A stretch of 64,000 nt of DNA, taken from the NCBI GenBank assembly GCA_002295635.1, contig DBHK01000027.1:1-64000 (forward strand), given 5' to 3'. This stretch comes from UBA830 sp002295635. Its GTDB lineage: Bacteria > Pseudomonadota > Alphaproteobacteria > MPNO01 > UBA830. Below, piece after piece: positions 15,306-23,452 of the stretch; the first letter of the stretch is position 1; every line of letters begins with the position of its first letter. The notes under the pieces were generated by a model. It did not search any database. It was not told the origin of the DNA and saw nothing but the letters and a program-made list of their open reading frames with translations. The position numbers and the translations under genes are program-made.

Positions 15306-16301
15306 CTATAGCCCGAATAACGCACTTGGGTTTTTCTCGACGATAATTTCTATATCTCTATTACTGAAGCCTGCATCGCGCAGGGTCTTCATCGGATGTG
15401 GGTCGCCGGGTGGGAAGGGGAGGTCGCTACCGAGGAGGATGCGGTCTAAACCCACTAAATCACCTAGATAGTTAAGCGCTCGTCCATCATGCAAGATGGT
15501 GTCGTAGTGGAAATGCTTCAGGTATTGAGAAGGTGGTTTAATCGCTACATTGCCGGTGATCCGTCCGTCTGACGCATGATGCATGCGATCAAAACGGCCG
15601 ATAAGAAATGGTATTGAGCCGCCCCCATGTGACAGGATAATTTCTAGTTCTGGAAAACGATCTAATACGCCTGCGGCTATCATTGAGCCAACGGTAAGTG
15701 TCGTATCATTGGTGTATGCGACAATTTGATTAAGGGCAAATTTCCCTGCTCGCGCAGGTGCGATTGGCTGGGCAGGGTGGATAAAAACCGGAGCCTTAAG
15801 CTCGACGCAAGTAGCCCAATATTCATCAAGTTCGCACTCGCCTAAGTTTTTTCCATCAACATGGGCTGCGATAATCGCACCGACCGCGCCGGCTTTAATA
15901 CCGCGTTCTAACTCGCGTGAGGCTGCGGCTGCATCCTGTAGCGCGCCGGAAGCCAGCCAAGAGAAATGGTCTGGATAAGTATTGCAAAGCCGTGTCATGC
16001 TATCATTTAACGCGGCGTGCCAGAGTATGCCCTTTTCGGCAGGTAAATCGTATCCAAAGATGTCTGTCCAGATACTGAGTATCTCACGATCTACGCCCTG
16101 TAGGTCCATTTCTTCGAGCCGGTGATCTGCGTTCGTCAGAGTATCGAAGAAAGGACGGACCTGCATACCACTTTCGAAACGACAACAATGGCACCCGGGT
16201 TCTGTCTCAAGCAGATCAATACCGAAGTCTTTTCCTCGGGCGGAGAGCGTCTCTATCACGTCCGGGGGGACTAAGTGCGCGTGTACGTCAATTACGTTCA
16301 T
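15306..16301 (-). CDS. Amidohydrolase family protein (ACMSD-like)
   Basis: 331-residue TIM-barrel metal hydrolase or decarboxylase of the amidohydrolase-2 group, which includes 2-amino-3-carboxymuconate-6-semialdehyde decarboxylase and several hydroxybenzoate/resorcylate decarboxylases. Metal ligands: HxH in DVHAHLVPP (residues about 5-9), His in VFIHPAQP, His in ILSHGGGSIPFL, and the catalytic Asp in LLGSDLPFPPGD. Start ATG 16301 gives MNVIDVHAHLVPP, the usual beginning; the longer frame overlaps the coxL-like gene. It is 19 bp downstream of that gene, consistent with one operon. Confidence 0.88.
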   Translation of the reverse strand: MNVIDVHAHLVPPDVIETLSARGKDFGIDLLETEPGCHCCRFESGMQVRPFFDTLTNADHRLEEMDLQGVDREILSIWTDIFGYDLPAEKGILWHAALNDSMTRLCNTYPDHFSWLASGALQDAAAASRELERGIKAGAVGAIIAAHVDGKNLGECELDEYWATCVELKAPVFIHPAQPIAPARAGKFALNQIVAYTNDTTLTVGSMIAAGVLDRFPELEIILSHGGGSIPFLIGRFDRMHHASDGRITGNVAIKPPSQYLKHFHYDTILHDGRALNYLGDLVGLDRILLGSDLPFPPGDPHPMKTLRDAGFSNRDIEIIVEKNPSALFGL

Positions 16302-16320
16302 GATCGGACGTCTCCTAGTT

Positions 16321-18609
16321 TCAATTTCCGTTATCCCGCAATGCATTGCGGAGTCGATCAGGTGTAATAGGCAACTCTTTTATGGAGATACCGTGCGGAC
16401 GAAGCGCCCGGGAAACCGCATTGCTAACGGCGGCGGCAACGGCGACGATCCCGCCTTCACCTGCTCCCTTGAACCCCATCGGATTGAACTCTGATGGTGA
16501 ATCCTCTAGCGCGATAGCTGTGATCTCCGGTAATTCAGACGTGGTTGGCAATAGGTAGTCTGCAAAGCTACCGGTCAGAAGCTGACCGTCAGTGTCATAG
16601 ATAAAATGATCGAGGAACGTACCACCCAAGCCCTGGACTACGCCGCCAACCGCCTGACCCTGCACCAAAGCGGGATTGAGTGCCCGTCCAATCTCTTCAG
16701 TTAGCCAGTACCGTTCGACCTCAACGACACCGGTTTCAATATCTACCGCGACCTGTGCCGCATGGGCGCCGTATGAATATGAGATACGTTTTTCATTATC
16801 AAAAATAGCATCGGCGGCCAGGGTTTCGCCCCGGTGTTCCGAGAAAGACGCTAGTTCCTGCAAGCTCAGTCTTTCGTTATATCTATACACTGCACCATCG
16901 CTATAACGCAGGTTTTCCGGGTCGCAGTTCCAGCGCAGCGCTGCAATGCCTACAGCATGGTCTTTCAGTAAATCGGCAGCGATACGCGTTGCATTGCCGG
17001 CCATTACAGTATTACGGCTGTGGAAAGTGCCACCGCCTGTTTTCACCAGCGTCGTGCTGCCGTGGAGAACCTGAACACGGGCGATATCAATATCTAGGTA
17101 ATCAGCGCAAATCTGTGCAAGCCCTGTCTCGGTTCCCTGACCAACTGATGAAGCACCGGTACGAATGGTCACTGTGCCGTCTGACGTTGCGGTTATGTTT
17201 GCTGACTCCGGTGGTCCGGCGGCACTACTTTCGATAAAACATGCAATACCGAGGGCGCGAGCCCGACCATCCGAGTCTGGGACGTTGGTGGGCCAGTCCG
17301 TGTATCGGCATTCCTTCAAAAGCCGGTCTAGAGCAGCAGGATAATCGCCCTTATCCAACGTTGCCTCAGTGTCTCCCGGAACGAGCTCACCTATTTTGTA
17401 TGGCAGATCCGCCGGGGTCATCAGATTGCGTCGGCGCAGTTCTGCTGGATCGAGGTCTAGATCATCCGCCATCAGGTCTAAGAGACGTTCGCGGCAGAAA
17501 TTAGCTTCAAAGCGACCCGGACCGCGGAATGTGCCCACTGGGGTTTTGTTGGTGATCAAAAACTGCACATCGCAGCTAAAAGAAGGTACCCGATATGGGC
17601 CTGGAAGAAACTGTGCGGCCTTCGACGGTACTACACCGCCATTGGTTCGAACATAGGCTCCCATGTCGCCCCGAACTGTTCCCCGCATACCGAGGATTTC
17701 GCCTGTCGCCGTCGCGGCTATTTCAAGATCGCAGATGATATCGCGCGAATGGTTGGTTGCGGTCAGGTTTTCTCGCCGATCCTCGATCCATTTTACTGGA
17801 CGTTCTGTACGCCTACTTGCAAGAGGAACCAGATAGTCCTCCGGATACAGTTCGCCGCGAGCACCGAAGCCGCCGCCTACATCCGTCTCGATTAGCTCGA
17901 CGGAACTTTCAGGCATGTCAAACGCTTCTGCCAGATGCCGGCGATTGAAGAAATTAACCTTTGTGGCACCATGCAATCGTAATAAGGGTTTAGAGATATC
18001 GAATTCCGCGATCAGGCCGCGTGTCTCCATCGGTACGGCGCCGTGACGGTTGGTGATGAAGCGTTCATGCCGGGTATAGGCAGCCCCGTCGAACGCCTCT
18101 TTGGTGTTGCCGCGGCTAACGGTGTAACGGGTTCCCATATTTTCGCCCGCTGCTTCGTGGATCAATATTTGTCCATCGAAAGCTTGATCAACGGTGGTCA
18201 CAGCTGACAGCGGGTCAAACTCGATCTCGATCAGTTCTAGAGCATCTTCTGCAACATAGCGGTCCTCAGCAATTACGACGGCAATTGGCTCACCTACATA
18301 TCGCACTTTGTTGACCGCAATCGGACATTGCAGAAATCTCTCGAAGCCGTCAAATGGAGCTAGCCTAAGAGGAATAGTCGGCAAATCATTCTCCATATCC
18401 GCAGCGCAGAATACGTCGATTACCCCTTCAAGCGCACGCGCCGTATCGAGATTGATAGTCTTTATAAGAGCGTGAGCATGGGGACTGCGTAACACTGCCA
18501 TAATTGCCATACCAGGCAGTTTGACGTCGTCAATATAGATACCCTCTCCAGTTAGTAAGCGTTGATCTTCCAGCCGCGAAACGGACTTTCCTATATATCT
18601 CCGGCTCAA
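16321..18609 (-). CDS. Molybdenum hydroxylase large subunit (CoxL/xanthine dehydrogenase family)
   Basis: Molybdopterin-cytosine-dinucleotide-binding catalytic subunit, 762 residues, of a three-subunit aerobic hydroxylase. Visible blocks: IDDVKLPGMAIMAVLRSPHAHA at the start, VGGGFGARGELYPED, GTFRGPGRFEANFC, VGQGTETGLAQI, and the catalytic Glu in KGAGEGGIVAVAAA. It lacks the AYRCSFR loop of true form I CO dehydrogenase, so it most likely hydroxylates an organic substrate such as an N-heterocycle or aldehyde. Its start overlaps the small subunit gene by 4 bp. Confidence 0.9.
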   Translation of the reverse strand: MSRRYIGKSVSRLEDQRLLTGEGIYIDDVKLPGMAIMAVLRSPHAHALIKTINLDTARALEGVIDVFCAADMENDLPTIPLRLAPFDGFERFLQCPIAVNKVRYVGEPIAVVIAEDRYVAEDALELIEIEFDPLSAVTTVDQAFDGQILIHEAAGENMGTRYTVSRGNTKEAFDGAAYTRHERFITNRHGAVPMETRGLIAEFDISKPLLRLHGATKVNFFNRRHLAEAFDMPESSVELIETDVGGGFGARGELYPEDYLVPLASRRTERPVKWIEDRRENLTATNHSRDIICDLEIAATATGEILGMRGTVRGDMGAYVRTNGGVVPSKAAQFLPGPYRVPSFSCDVQFLITNKTPVGTFRGPGRFEANFCRERLLDLMADDLDLDPAELRRRNLMTPADLPYKIGELVPGDTEATLDKGDYPAALDRLLKECRYTDWPTNVPDSDGRARALGIACFIESSAAGPPESANITATSDGTVTIRTGASSVGQGTETGLAQICADYLDIDIARVQVLHGSTTLVKTGGGTFHSRNTVMAGNATRIAADLLKDHAVGIAALRWNCDPENLRYSDGAVYRYNERLSLQELASFSEHRGETLAADAIFDNEKRISYSYGAHAAQVAVDIETGVVEVERYWLTEEIGRALNPALVQGQAVGGVVQGLGGTFLDHFIYDTDGQLLTGSFADYLLPTTSELPEITAIALEDSPSEFNPMGFKGAGEGGIVAVAAAVSNAVSRALRPHGISIKELPITPDRLRNALRDNGN

Positions 18610-19094
18610 ATTGATACCCCGCCGCTGCGGCGTGCCGCCGCGTCCATAATTGCGTCAACAATTGATACGTACCCCGTACATCGGCAAATATTCCCAGAAA
18701 TCGCACTTTCGACTTCGGCACGGGTTGGTGTCGGGTTCTCGCCTAGGAAAGCTTCCGCAGTCGTTAACATCCCTGGAGTGCAGAAACCGCACTGCAGCGC
18801 ATGGTTGTCGCGAAACGCCTCTTGAAGTGGAGACAGGTTCTCACCTTCGGCGAGACCTTCTACTGTTGTGATATCCATTTTGTGGGCTTGGACCGCAAAA
18901 ATCAGACAAGACCGTATTGCCGCTCCATCAGCTATTACGGTGCAGGCGCCACACACGCCGTGTTCGCATCCCAGGTGTGTGCCCGTAAGATCTAGTTGTT
19001 CGCGCAGGCAATCGGCCAGTGACATGCGGGCGTCGACATCGCAGCTATACGAGGTGCCGTTTACTTTTAGAGATATGGCATGGCGGTTTGTCAC
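18606..19094 (-). CDS. Molybdenum hydroxylase small subunit ([2Fe-2S], CoxS-like)
   Basis: 162-residue electron-transfer subunit with two [2Fe-2S] clusters. The plant-ferredoxin-type cluster uses the Cys of CEHGVCGACTV and the later RSC; the second, all-helical cluster uses LQCGFCTPGM and GNICRCTGY. Overlaps both neighbours by 4 bp (large subunit at 18606-18609, FAD subunit at 19091-19094), showing tight coupling and fixed subunit stoichiometry. Confidence 0.93.
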   Translation of the reverse strand: MTNRHAISLKVNGTSYSCDVDARMSLADCLREQLDLTGTHLGCEHGVCGACTVIADGAAIRSCLIFAVQAHKMDITTVEGLAEGENLSPLQEAFRDNHALQCGFCTPGMLTTAEAFLGENPTPTRAEVESAISGNICRCTGYVSIVDAIMDAAARRSGGVSI

Positions 19095-19960
19095 AGATTA
19101 CGTTTCCAGGCTTCAGAGAGAGTTCGCTTTAGGAGGACTGCGGAAACTTCGCGCCGATATGCGATAGAGGCATGGATATCGTCGAATGGATCAATATCGG
19201 CATCAATGGTATCTGCGGATTCTTTGAATAGGCCGAGGGAGGGTTCAGATCCCATTAGGGTGTTTTCCGCTCTGTGAAGACGAAGCGGTGTATCACCTGC
19301 CCCTATTGCTACGCATGCGCAGTTGGATATGGCGCCGCCGTCATTGATGTCAAACCAAGCTGCGACGCCCACTAGGGCAAAGTCGCCTTCCCGGCGGGAG
19401 ATTTCTTTGAATCCCCAGTGACGTTGTGTCGGCCAGGGTGGAAAACAGATTTTTTCGATCAACTCACTACTGTCAGCGGCTGTCGTAAAAACGCCTTGAA
19501 AAAAGTCGACTGCAGGAACAACCCGAGGGCCGGCCGGTCCGCGTAGGTGAATTTTTGCTTCACAAACTAAAGTAATTCCCGGCAATTCGGCTGCTGGATC
19601 CGCGTGAGCGACACTGCCACCCAATGTGCCTCGGTTTCGGATTTGGAAATGAGCAATATGGGCTGCGGCTGCGGCCAGCAAGGGATTGTTCTTTTCGATG
19701 TCAGGATCTGTTTCAAGCCGGCGGGTACGTACCATGGGGCCGATTTCTAGGCCGCCATCTGGGCTTATCCGGATATCTGCGAGCTCGGAAACACCGTTAA
19801 GGTCAATAAGCGCGGACGGTGAAGCGACACGAAAGTTCATCATCGGTACGAGGCTTTGTCCGCCCGCAAGATATCGGGCGTCCTCACCATTCTCCCGCAT
19901 CATAGCGATTGCGCCATCGACACTATCTGCAGCAAAGTAGTTGAACTTAGATGGTTTCAT
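19091..19960 (-). CDS. Molybdenum hydroxylase FAD-binding medium subunit (CoxM-like)
   Basis: 289-residue flavoprotein subunit passing electrons from the iron-sulfur subunit onward. FAD-contact motifs are AGGQSLVPMMNFR (about residues 32-44) and RNRGTLGGSVAHADPAAE (about 107-124), both typical for CO-dehydrogenase/xanthine-dehydrogenase medium subunits. First of the three subunit genes in the operon; its ATG overlaps the TAA of a small upstream ORF by one base (TAATG). Confidence 0.92.
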   Translation of the reverse strand: MKPSKFNYFAADSVDGAIAMMRENGEDARYLAGGQSLVPMMNFRVASPSALIDLNGVSELADIRISPDGGLEIGPMVRTRRLETDPDIEKNNPLLAAAAAHIAHFQIRNRGTLGGSVAHADPAAELPGITLVCEAKIHLRGPAGPRVVPAVDFFQGVFTTAADSSELIEKICFPPWPTQRHWGFKEISRREGDFALVGVAAWFDINDGGAISNCACVAIGAGDTPLRLHRAENTLMGSEPSLGLFKESADTIDADIDPFDDIHASIAYRREVSAVLLKRTLSEAWKRNL

Positions 19961-20133
19961 TACCGGTCACCGGCCATCAGGTGTACGCCCAGTGTAGCTA
20001 AAAGAGATGTAAAAGTCCTCTGGTCACCTCTGATCGGCGAGGCAAGGTTTCCTCGCTTGATTGCTGCGCCGGCCCAATAGCGGTTTCTATCTTTTCTAGC
20101 CCCAAAATGGTCGGGCTCACTATTCGTGGCCAT
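19960..20133 (-). CDS. Small ORF translationally coupled to coxM-like gene, unknown function
   Basis: A 57-codon frame beginning with ATG 20133 (MATNSEPDHFGARKDRNRYW) and ending in TAA that shares its last base with the ATG of the FAD subunit gene (TAATG). It is basic and soluble, without a membrane segment or known motif. It fills most of the gap between the amidase and the hydroxylase genes. The exact coupling suggests it could be translated, perhaps as a leader cistron, but no strong ribosome site precedes it and I do not recognise the protein. Confidence 0.35.
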   Translation of the reverse strand: MATNSEPDHFGARKDRNRYWAGAAIKRGNLASPIRGDQRTFTSLLATLGVHLMAGDR

Positions 20134-20187
20134 TTATCTGTTCGCCGAGAAAAATTTTGGAAGCAGACTTTGTTTTGATGTGGGCAC

Positions 20188-21387
20188 TCACCTCTTCTCT
20201 CCAGTGGTGGTTATGAGGGCGCGCTCGATTTGAGCAGCCTGCTTCAAAAGAATCTCATCTCCGTCAGGTGAGCCCATTAATTGAACCCCCGTTGGGATCG
20301 TAAAGTGCGACAAGGGATTTGGTATGCTGACAACTGGATTTCCGGTAATATTTGCAAGGCATGTCAGGATAGTCATCGCAACAACGACTGGTACTTCTTG
20401 ACCACCGAGCAGGGCTCTACGAGCCTCACGATGTGGTGGAGCGATCGGCAGGGTGGGCGACAACAATAGGTCGATTGTCTCTAGGGTTTTTTGTAAGTGG
20501 TCGGAGGCAGCGCGGGCCCATTCCCAAGCTGCATCGACGCTTTCTACCGACAGATTCTCAGCATGACGAAGGCCCGCAATAGCAGCCGTACCGAGACGGT
20601 TACGCTCGGCTTCCGTCAATTCCATATATATTTTCCCCGCTTCTGATAGAACGATAACGGCATGCGCCTCTGCGATCTGTTGCCTGGCAGGTATGGTTAC
20701 TCTCGTAATGTTGTGTCCCGAGATCTTTAACTGGTGAGCTATCTCATCAAGTTCGGTTGCGATTGATTCAGTGAACAGACCGGCTCGGTCTTCTTCGATA
20801 GCGATGCAAAGCCCCTCTGTGATCTCGGCCGATTCTTCAATTCCGTCGATAAGAACGATGCTGGCCCGGGTCAAAATTTCCAAATTTCGCGCAATCAGAC
20901 CTACATGGTCGAACTGGGGTGTCAACGGCCATACACCGTCGTTGGAAACACGCCCGTATGTCGGTTTGAATGAAGTAAGACCAGTACAGGCAGCAGGTAT
21001 GCGCACGCTACCGCCGGTATCCGTACCCACGGCAAAGTCGCAAAACCCTGCTGCCACGGCGGCCGCCGATCCACCAGAGGATCCGCCGATAATAAGATCG
21101 GGGGCGATTGGGTTGGAAGTCTGCTGCGTTGATGCGCCGAAGCCCCCCGCGTCAGTTTGTGTCATGCCGACAAAGTCAGCGCCGGCTGCAAAAAGAGATG
21201 CCACGCTTGGTGCCGTTGCCGAGGCTCGTCTGTCCGCTAGTAATGGGTGGCCGGCGGTGAATGCTCGACCATCAATCGCTACGTTATCCTTTACCGCAAA
21301 AGTCAGTCCATCAAGCTCGCCCGCAGCAGTGGGCTCAATACGCGTCTTTTCAACGAACGCGTTCCAACGGTCTTCCTTTGGAGGCAT
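20188..21387 (-). CDS. Amidase (amidase signature family)
   Basis: 399-residue amidase-signature hydrolase. The Ser-cisSer-Lys triad is visible: Lys in FAVKDNVAIDG, the cis-Ser and Gly-rich stretch in GGSSGGSAAAVAAG, and the nucleophile Ser in GTDTGGSVRIPA. It would hydrolyse a C-N amide bond. The length is near the short end of the family, but both ends look complete. Located in the same minus-strand run as the molybdenum hydroxylase and amidohydrolase, hinting at an N-containing substrate whose ring is hydroxylated and whose amide is then cut (inference). Confidence 0.9.
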   Translation of the reverse strand: MPPKEDRWNAFVEKTRIEPTAAGELDGLTFAVKDNVAIDGRAFTAGHPLLADRRASATAPSVASLFAAGADFVGMTQTDAGGFGASTQQTSNPIAPDLIIGGSSGGSAAAVAAGFCDFAVGTDTGGSVRIPAACTGLTSFKPTYGRVSNDGVWPLTPQFDHVGLIARNLEILTRASIVLIDGIEESAEITEGLCIAIEEDRAGLFTESIATELDEIAHQLKISGHNITRVTIPARQQIAEAHAVIVLSEAGKIYMELTEAERNRLGTAAIAGLRHAENLSVESVDAAWEWARAASDHLQKTLETIDLLLSPTLPIAPPHREARRALLGGQEVPVVVAMTILTCLANITGNPVVSIPNPLSHFTIPTGVQLMGSPDGDEILLKQAAQIERALITTTGEKR

Positions 21388-21409
21388 GATGAGGAACGTA
21401 CCGACCCCG

Positions 21410-22219
21410 CTATTGGTCTCGCAGCCTATCCATCAAAGACTTTTCTTGACCACCATCGATCTCGATCTGAGTACCATTGACGAAATGCATCAGCGGCGAT
21501 GCAAGCATTACGCATAAATTAGAAACCTCTTCTGTCTCGGCGATACGTCCCAAAGGAATGGAGGACGGTGCGAGCTTGTCAGCTTCCTCAAATGATAGGT
21601 CCATGTCCCGCGCCATCGCGTTCACGAGGCCGGTCCAACGTTCGGTACGGACAGGCCCCGGATTAACAGCGACAAAGCTGATATTGTTTTTGCCGTATTG
21701 TCCCGAAAGCGACATAGTCAGATTTTGCCCGGCGGCATTGGCGGCACCCGGCGCTATTTCCCAATAAGATGGTTTTACACCGTCATTACCTATCAAGTTT
21801 ACGACGCGCCCCCCCCCCTGTTCAACCATGATTGGTAAAACGTAGCGCAAGCAACGGACGTACCCCATGAACTTAAGTTGTAGGGACTGTTCCCAATCAT
21901 CTTCAGAGAGATGCTCTATTACTCCACCCGGCGATGAGCCGGCATTGTTGACCATAATATCGACCCGACCGAGCTGTTTCGCACTTTCTTCGATAAATTT
22001 TTTAGCCTGGTCATTATTAGTTAGATCAGTCGGAATTGCGACGACCTTAACGCTGGTTGCGTCGCGAATTTCTTGTGCTGTCGTTTCCAAAGGCTCAGGG
22101 CGCCGAGCGCAGATCGCTATGTCGACGCCCTCTTTTGCAAGGCCCCAGGCTATACCTTTGCCGATGCCTTCGCTTCCGCCGGTGATGAGCGCGGTTTTTC
22201 CACTCAGTTGTAAATCCAT
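21410..22219 (-). CDS. Short-chain dehydrogenase/reductase (SDR), noncanonical active site
   Basis: 269-residue NAD(P)-dependent oxidoreductase. Cofactor motif TGGSEGIGKG near residue 12, NNAG at about 90, and the C-terminal FVNGTQIEIDGGQ are classical SDR. The usual YxxxK pair is absent: the aligned stretch reads APGAANAAGQNLT, as in a subgroup where Asn replaces Lys, so catalysis may differ or be lost. A run of ten C (21809-21818) lies within the gene, encoding the Gly stretch of EQGGGRVV. It is 29 bp downstream of the alpha/beta hydrolase gene. Confidence 0.87.
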   Translation of the reverse strand: MDLQLSGKTALITGGSEGIGKGIAWGLAKEGVDIAICARRPEPLETTAQEIRDATSVKVVAIPTDLTNNDQAKKFIEESAKQLGRVDIMVNNAGSSPGGVIEHLSEDDWEQSLQLKFMGYVRCLRYVLPIMVEQGGGRVVNLIGNDGVKPSYWEIAPGAANAAGQNLTMSLSGQYGKNNISFVAVNPGPVRTERWTGLVNAMARDMDLSFEEADKLAPSSIPLGRIAETEEVSNLCVMLASPLMHFVNGTQIEIDGGQEKSLMDRLRDQ

Positions 22220-22248
22220 TTTGTCTCTTCCATTTCTGTTTTTCTAAT

Positions 22249-23106
22249 TCAATGTCTAGGGCTTTTGTGGTTCATCCAATTTCCGTCGGTTGTCGCAGAA
22301 AAATATTCTCGAAGCGCCGTGTTAACGATGTCCGGTTCCTCCATTATGATGGTATGTCCGGTCCGCGGCACAGTCTGAAGGGCCGCAGAGGGGACTGTCC
22401 GTTTGAGAAAAAGGCTGCCATCCAAACAAGGCTGATCCTCGTCCCCGACAATTACTAGCAGGGGCAGGCTAAAGCTACGGAGGTCTGCCTCCATATCCCA
22501 CAAGGTGGGGCGGTCTCGCTGAAGTTTCCGCATTGTGTGAGCGGCACCTTTTGGTGATAGCCCAGCGAGGATTTTTTCAAACGCGGTAAATCCCTCAGGG
22601 TCTTTTACTTCGAAAGTGTGACGCATGGGAAATCGAGCGTATTTGGCTGCGGACTCCGAGATCGGTAATTCTATAAACATTTTCGCAATGTCTTCGCACA
22701 ACTGACGCGAGGTCTGACGCTCGTCGGGATGCGACCCCCAGCCACAACCAAGAGCGGAGACTGAAAGGCAACGGTCAGGATACCTGATACCCACATGGAG
22801 CGCAGTATATGCACCCATTGAATGGCCGACGATGTGTGCCTTCTCGATATCAAGCGTATTCATAACTGCGATTGCATCGTCGAGAGCAACATACTGACCA
22901 TAGCTCTCTTCGCTTTCAGGTACATCGGACGGGGGGTAGCCGCGCGCGGCGTATGTAATACATCGGTAGACATCGCTCAGTGCAGCGACCTGCTTCGACC
23001 AAGTTCGATGATTGCCCGCGAATTCGTGCATGAAAAGGACGGCGTCGCCCGACCCGACATCCTCATAATACAGTGATGTTCCGTCGATGCTTTCAAGCCT
23101 AGGCAA
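22249..23106 (-). CDS. Alpha/beta hydrolase
   Basis: 285-residue alpha/beta hydrolase with nucleophile elbow GHSMGAYTAL (Ser near 96), oxyanion block FMHEFAGNHRTW, an acid residue in VGDEDQPCLDG, and catalytic His in RTGHTIIMEEPD. It resembles enol-lactonase/C-C hydrolase members of aromatic pathways. First gene after the selenocysteine cluster on the minus strand; it probably heads the transcription unit with the SDR and amidase. Substrate unknown. Confidence 0.85.
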   Translation of the reverse strand: MPRLESIDGTSLYYEDVGSGDAVLFMHEFAGNHRTWSKQVAALSDVYRCITYAARGYPPSDVPESEESYGQYVALDDAIAVMNTLDIEKAHIVGHSMGAYTALHVGIRYPDRCLSVSALGCGWGSHPDERQTSRQLCEDIAKMFIELPISESAAKYARFPMRHTFEVKDPEGFTAFEKILAGLSPKGAAHTMRKLQRDRPTLWDMEADLRSFSLPLLVIVGDEDQPCLDGSLFLKRTVPSAALQTVPRTGHTIIMEEPDIVNTALREYFSATTDGNWMNHKSPRH

Positions 23107-23251
23107 ACTCGTGCACTCCTATTTTTGTTGTATGAGCGTACCCGACTAATACGCTTGTATACAGACTTTATGATTGGAAGACTGACGTCCAGAGCTGTCT
23201 CCAAAGTGAATTTCTTCTATGAATTTTCGTATTCGAAAACAGCCTGATTTA

Positions 23252-23347
23252 TGGCGGAAAAGAGTGGGAGTCGAACCCACCAGGGACGTCTAACGCCCCT
23301 CACCGGTTTTGAAGACCGGGCGCCCCACCGGGGAACGAATCTCTTCC
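23252..23347 (-). tRNA. selC: tRNA-Sec (anticodon UCA)
   Basis: Selenocysteine tRNA. Reading the minus strand from 23347: an 8-bp acceptor stem GGAAGAGA/TCTTTTCC, anticodon TCA at 23312-23310 inside a CCGGT...ACCGG stem, an extra arm of eight pairs (AGGGGCGT with ACGTCCCT, one G-U), a 5-bp T stem GTGGG/CCCAC around TTCGACT, and G-CCA encoded at the 3' end. The 8-bp acceptor plus 5-bp T stem and long variable arm are specific to bacterial tRNA-Sec. It follows selB by about 105 bases. Confidence 0.95.
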
Positions 23348-23452
23348 GACGGTATACATGCATAGCAAATTCCTATGTTGGGTGACATGCCTATTGTACC
23401 AAATTCATTTTCTTCTAAAGAAACGACTTTTACCAATCTCTGAAGTTTGGCT

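Noticed and set aside
16321..20133. True carbon monoxide dehydrogenase
   Set aside because: The large subunit lacks the AYRCSFR active-site loop of form I enzymes and lies among ring-degradation genes.
20771..21517. 248-codon plus-strand frame opposite the amidase gene
   Set aside because: Antisense shadow; the minus strand has all amidase motifs.
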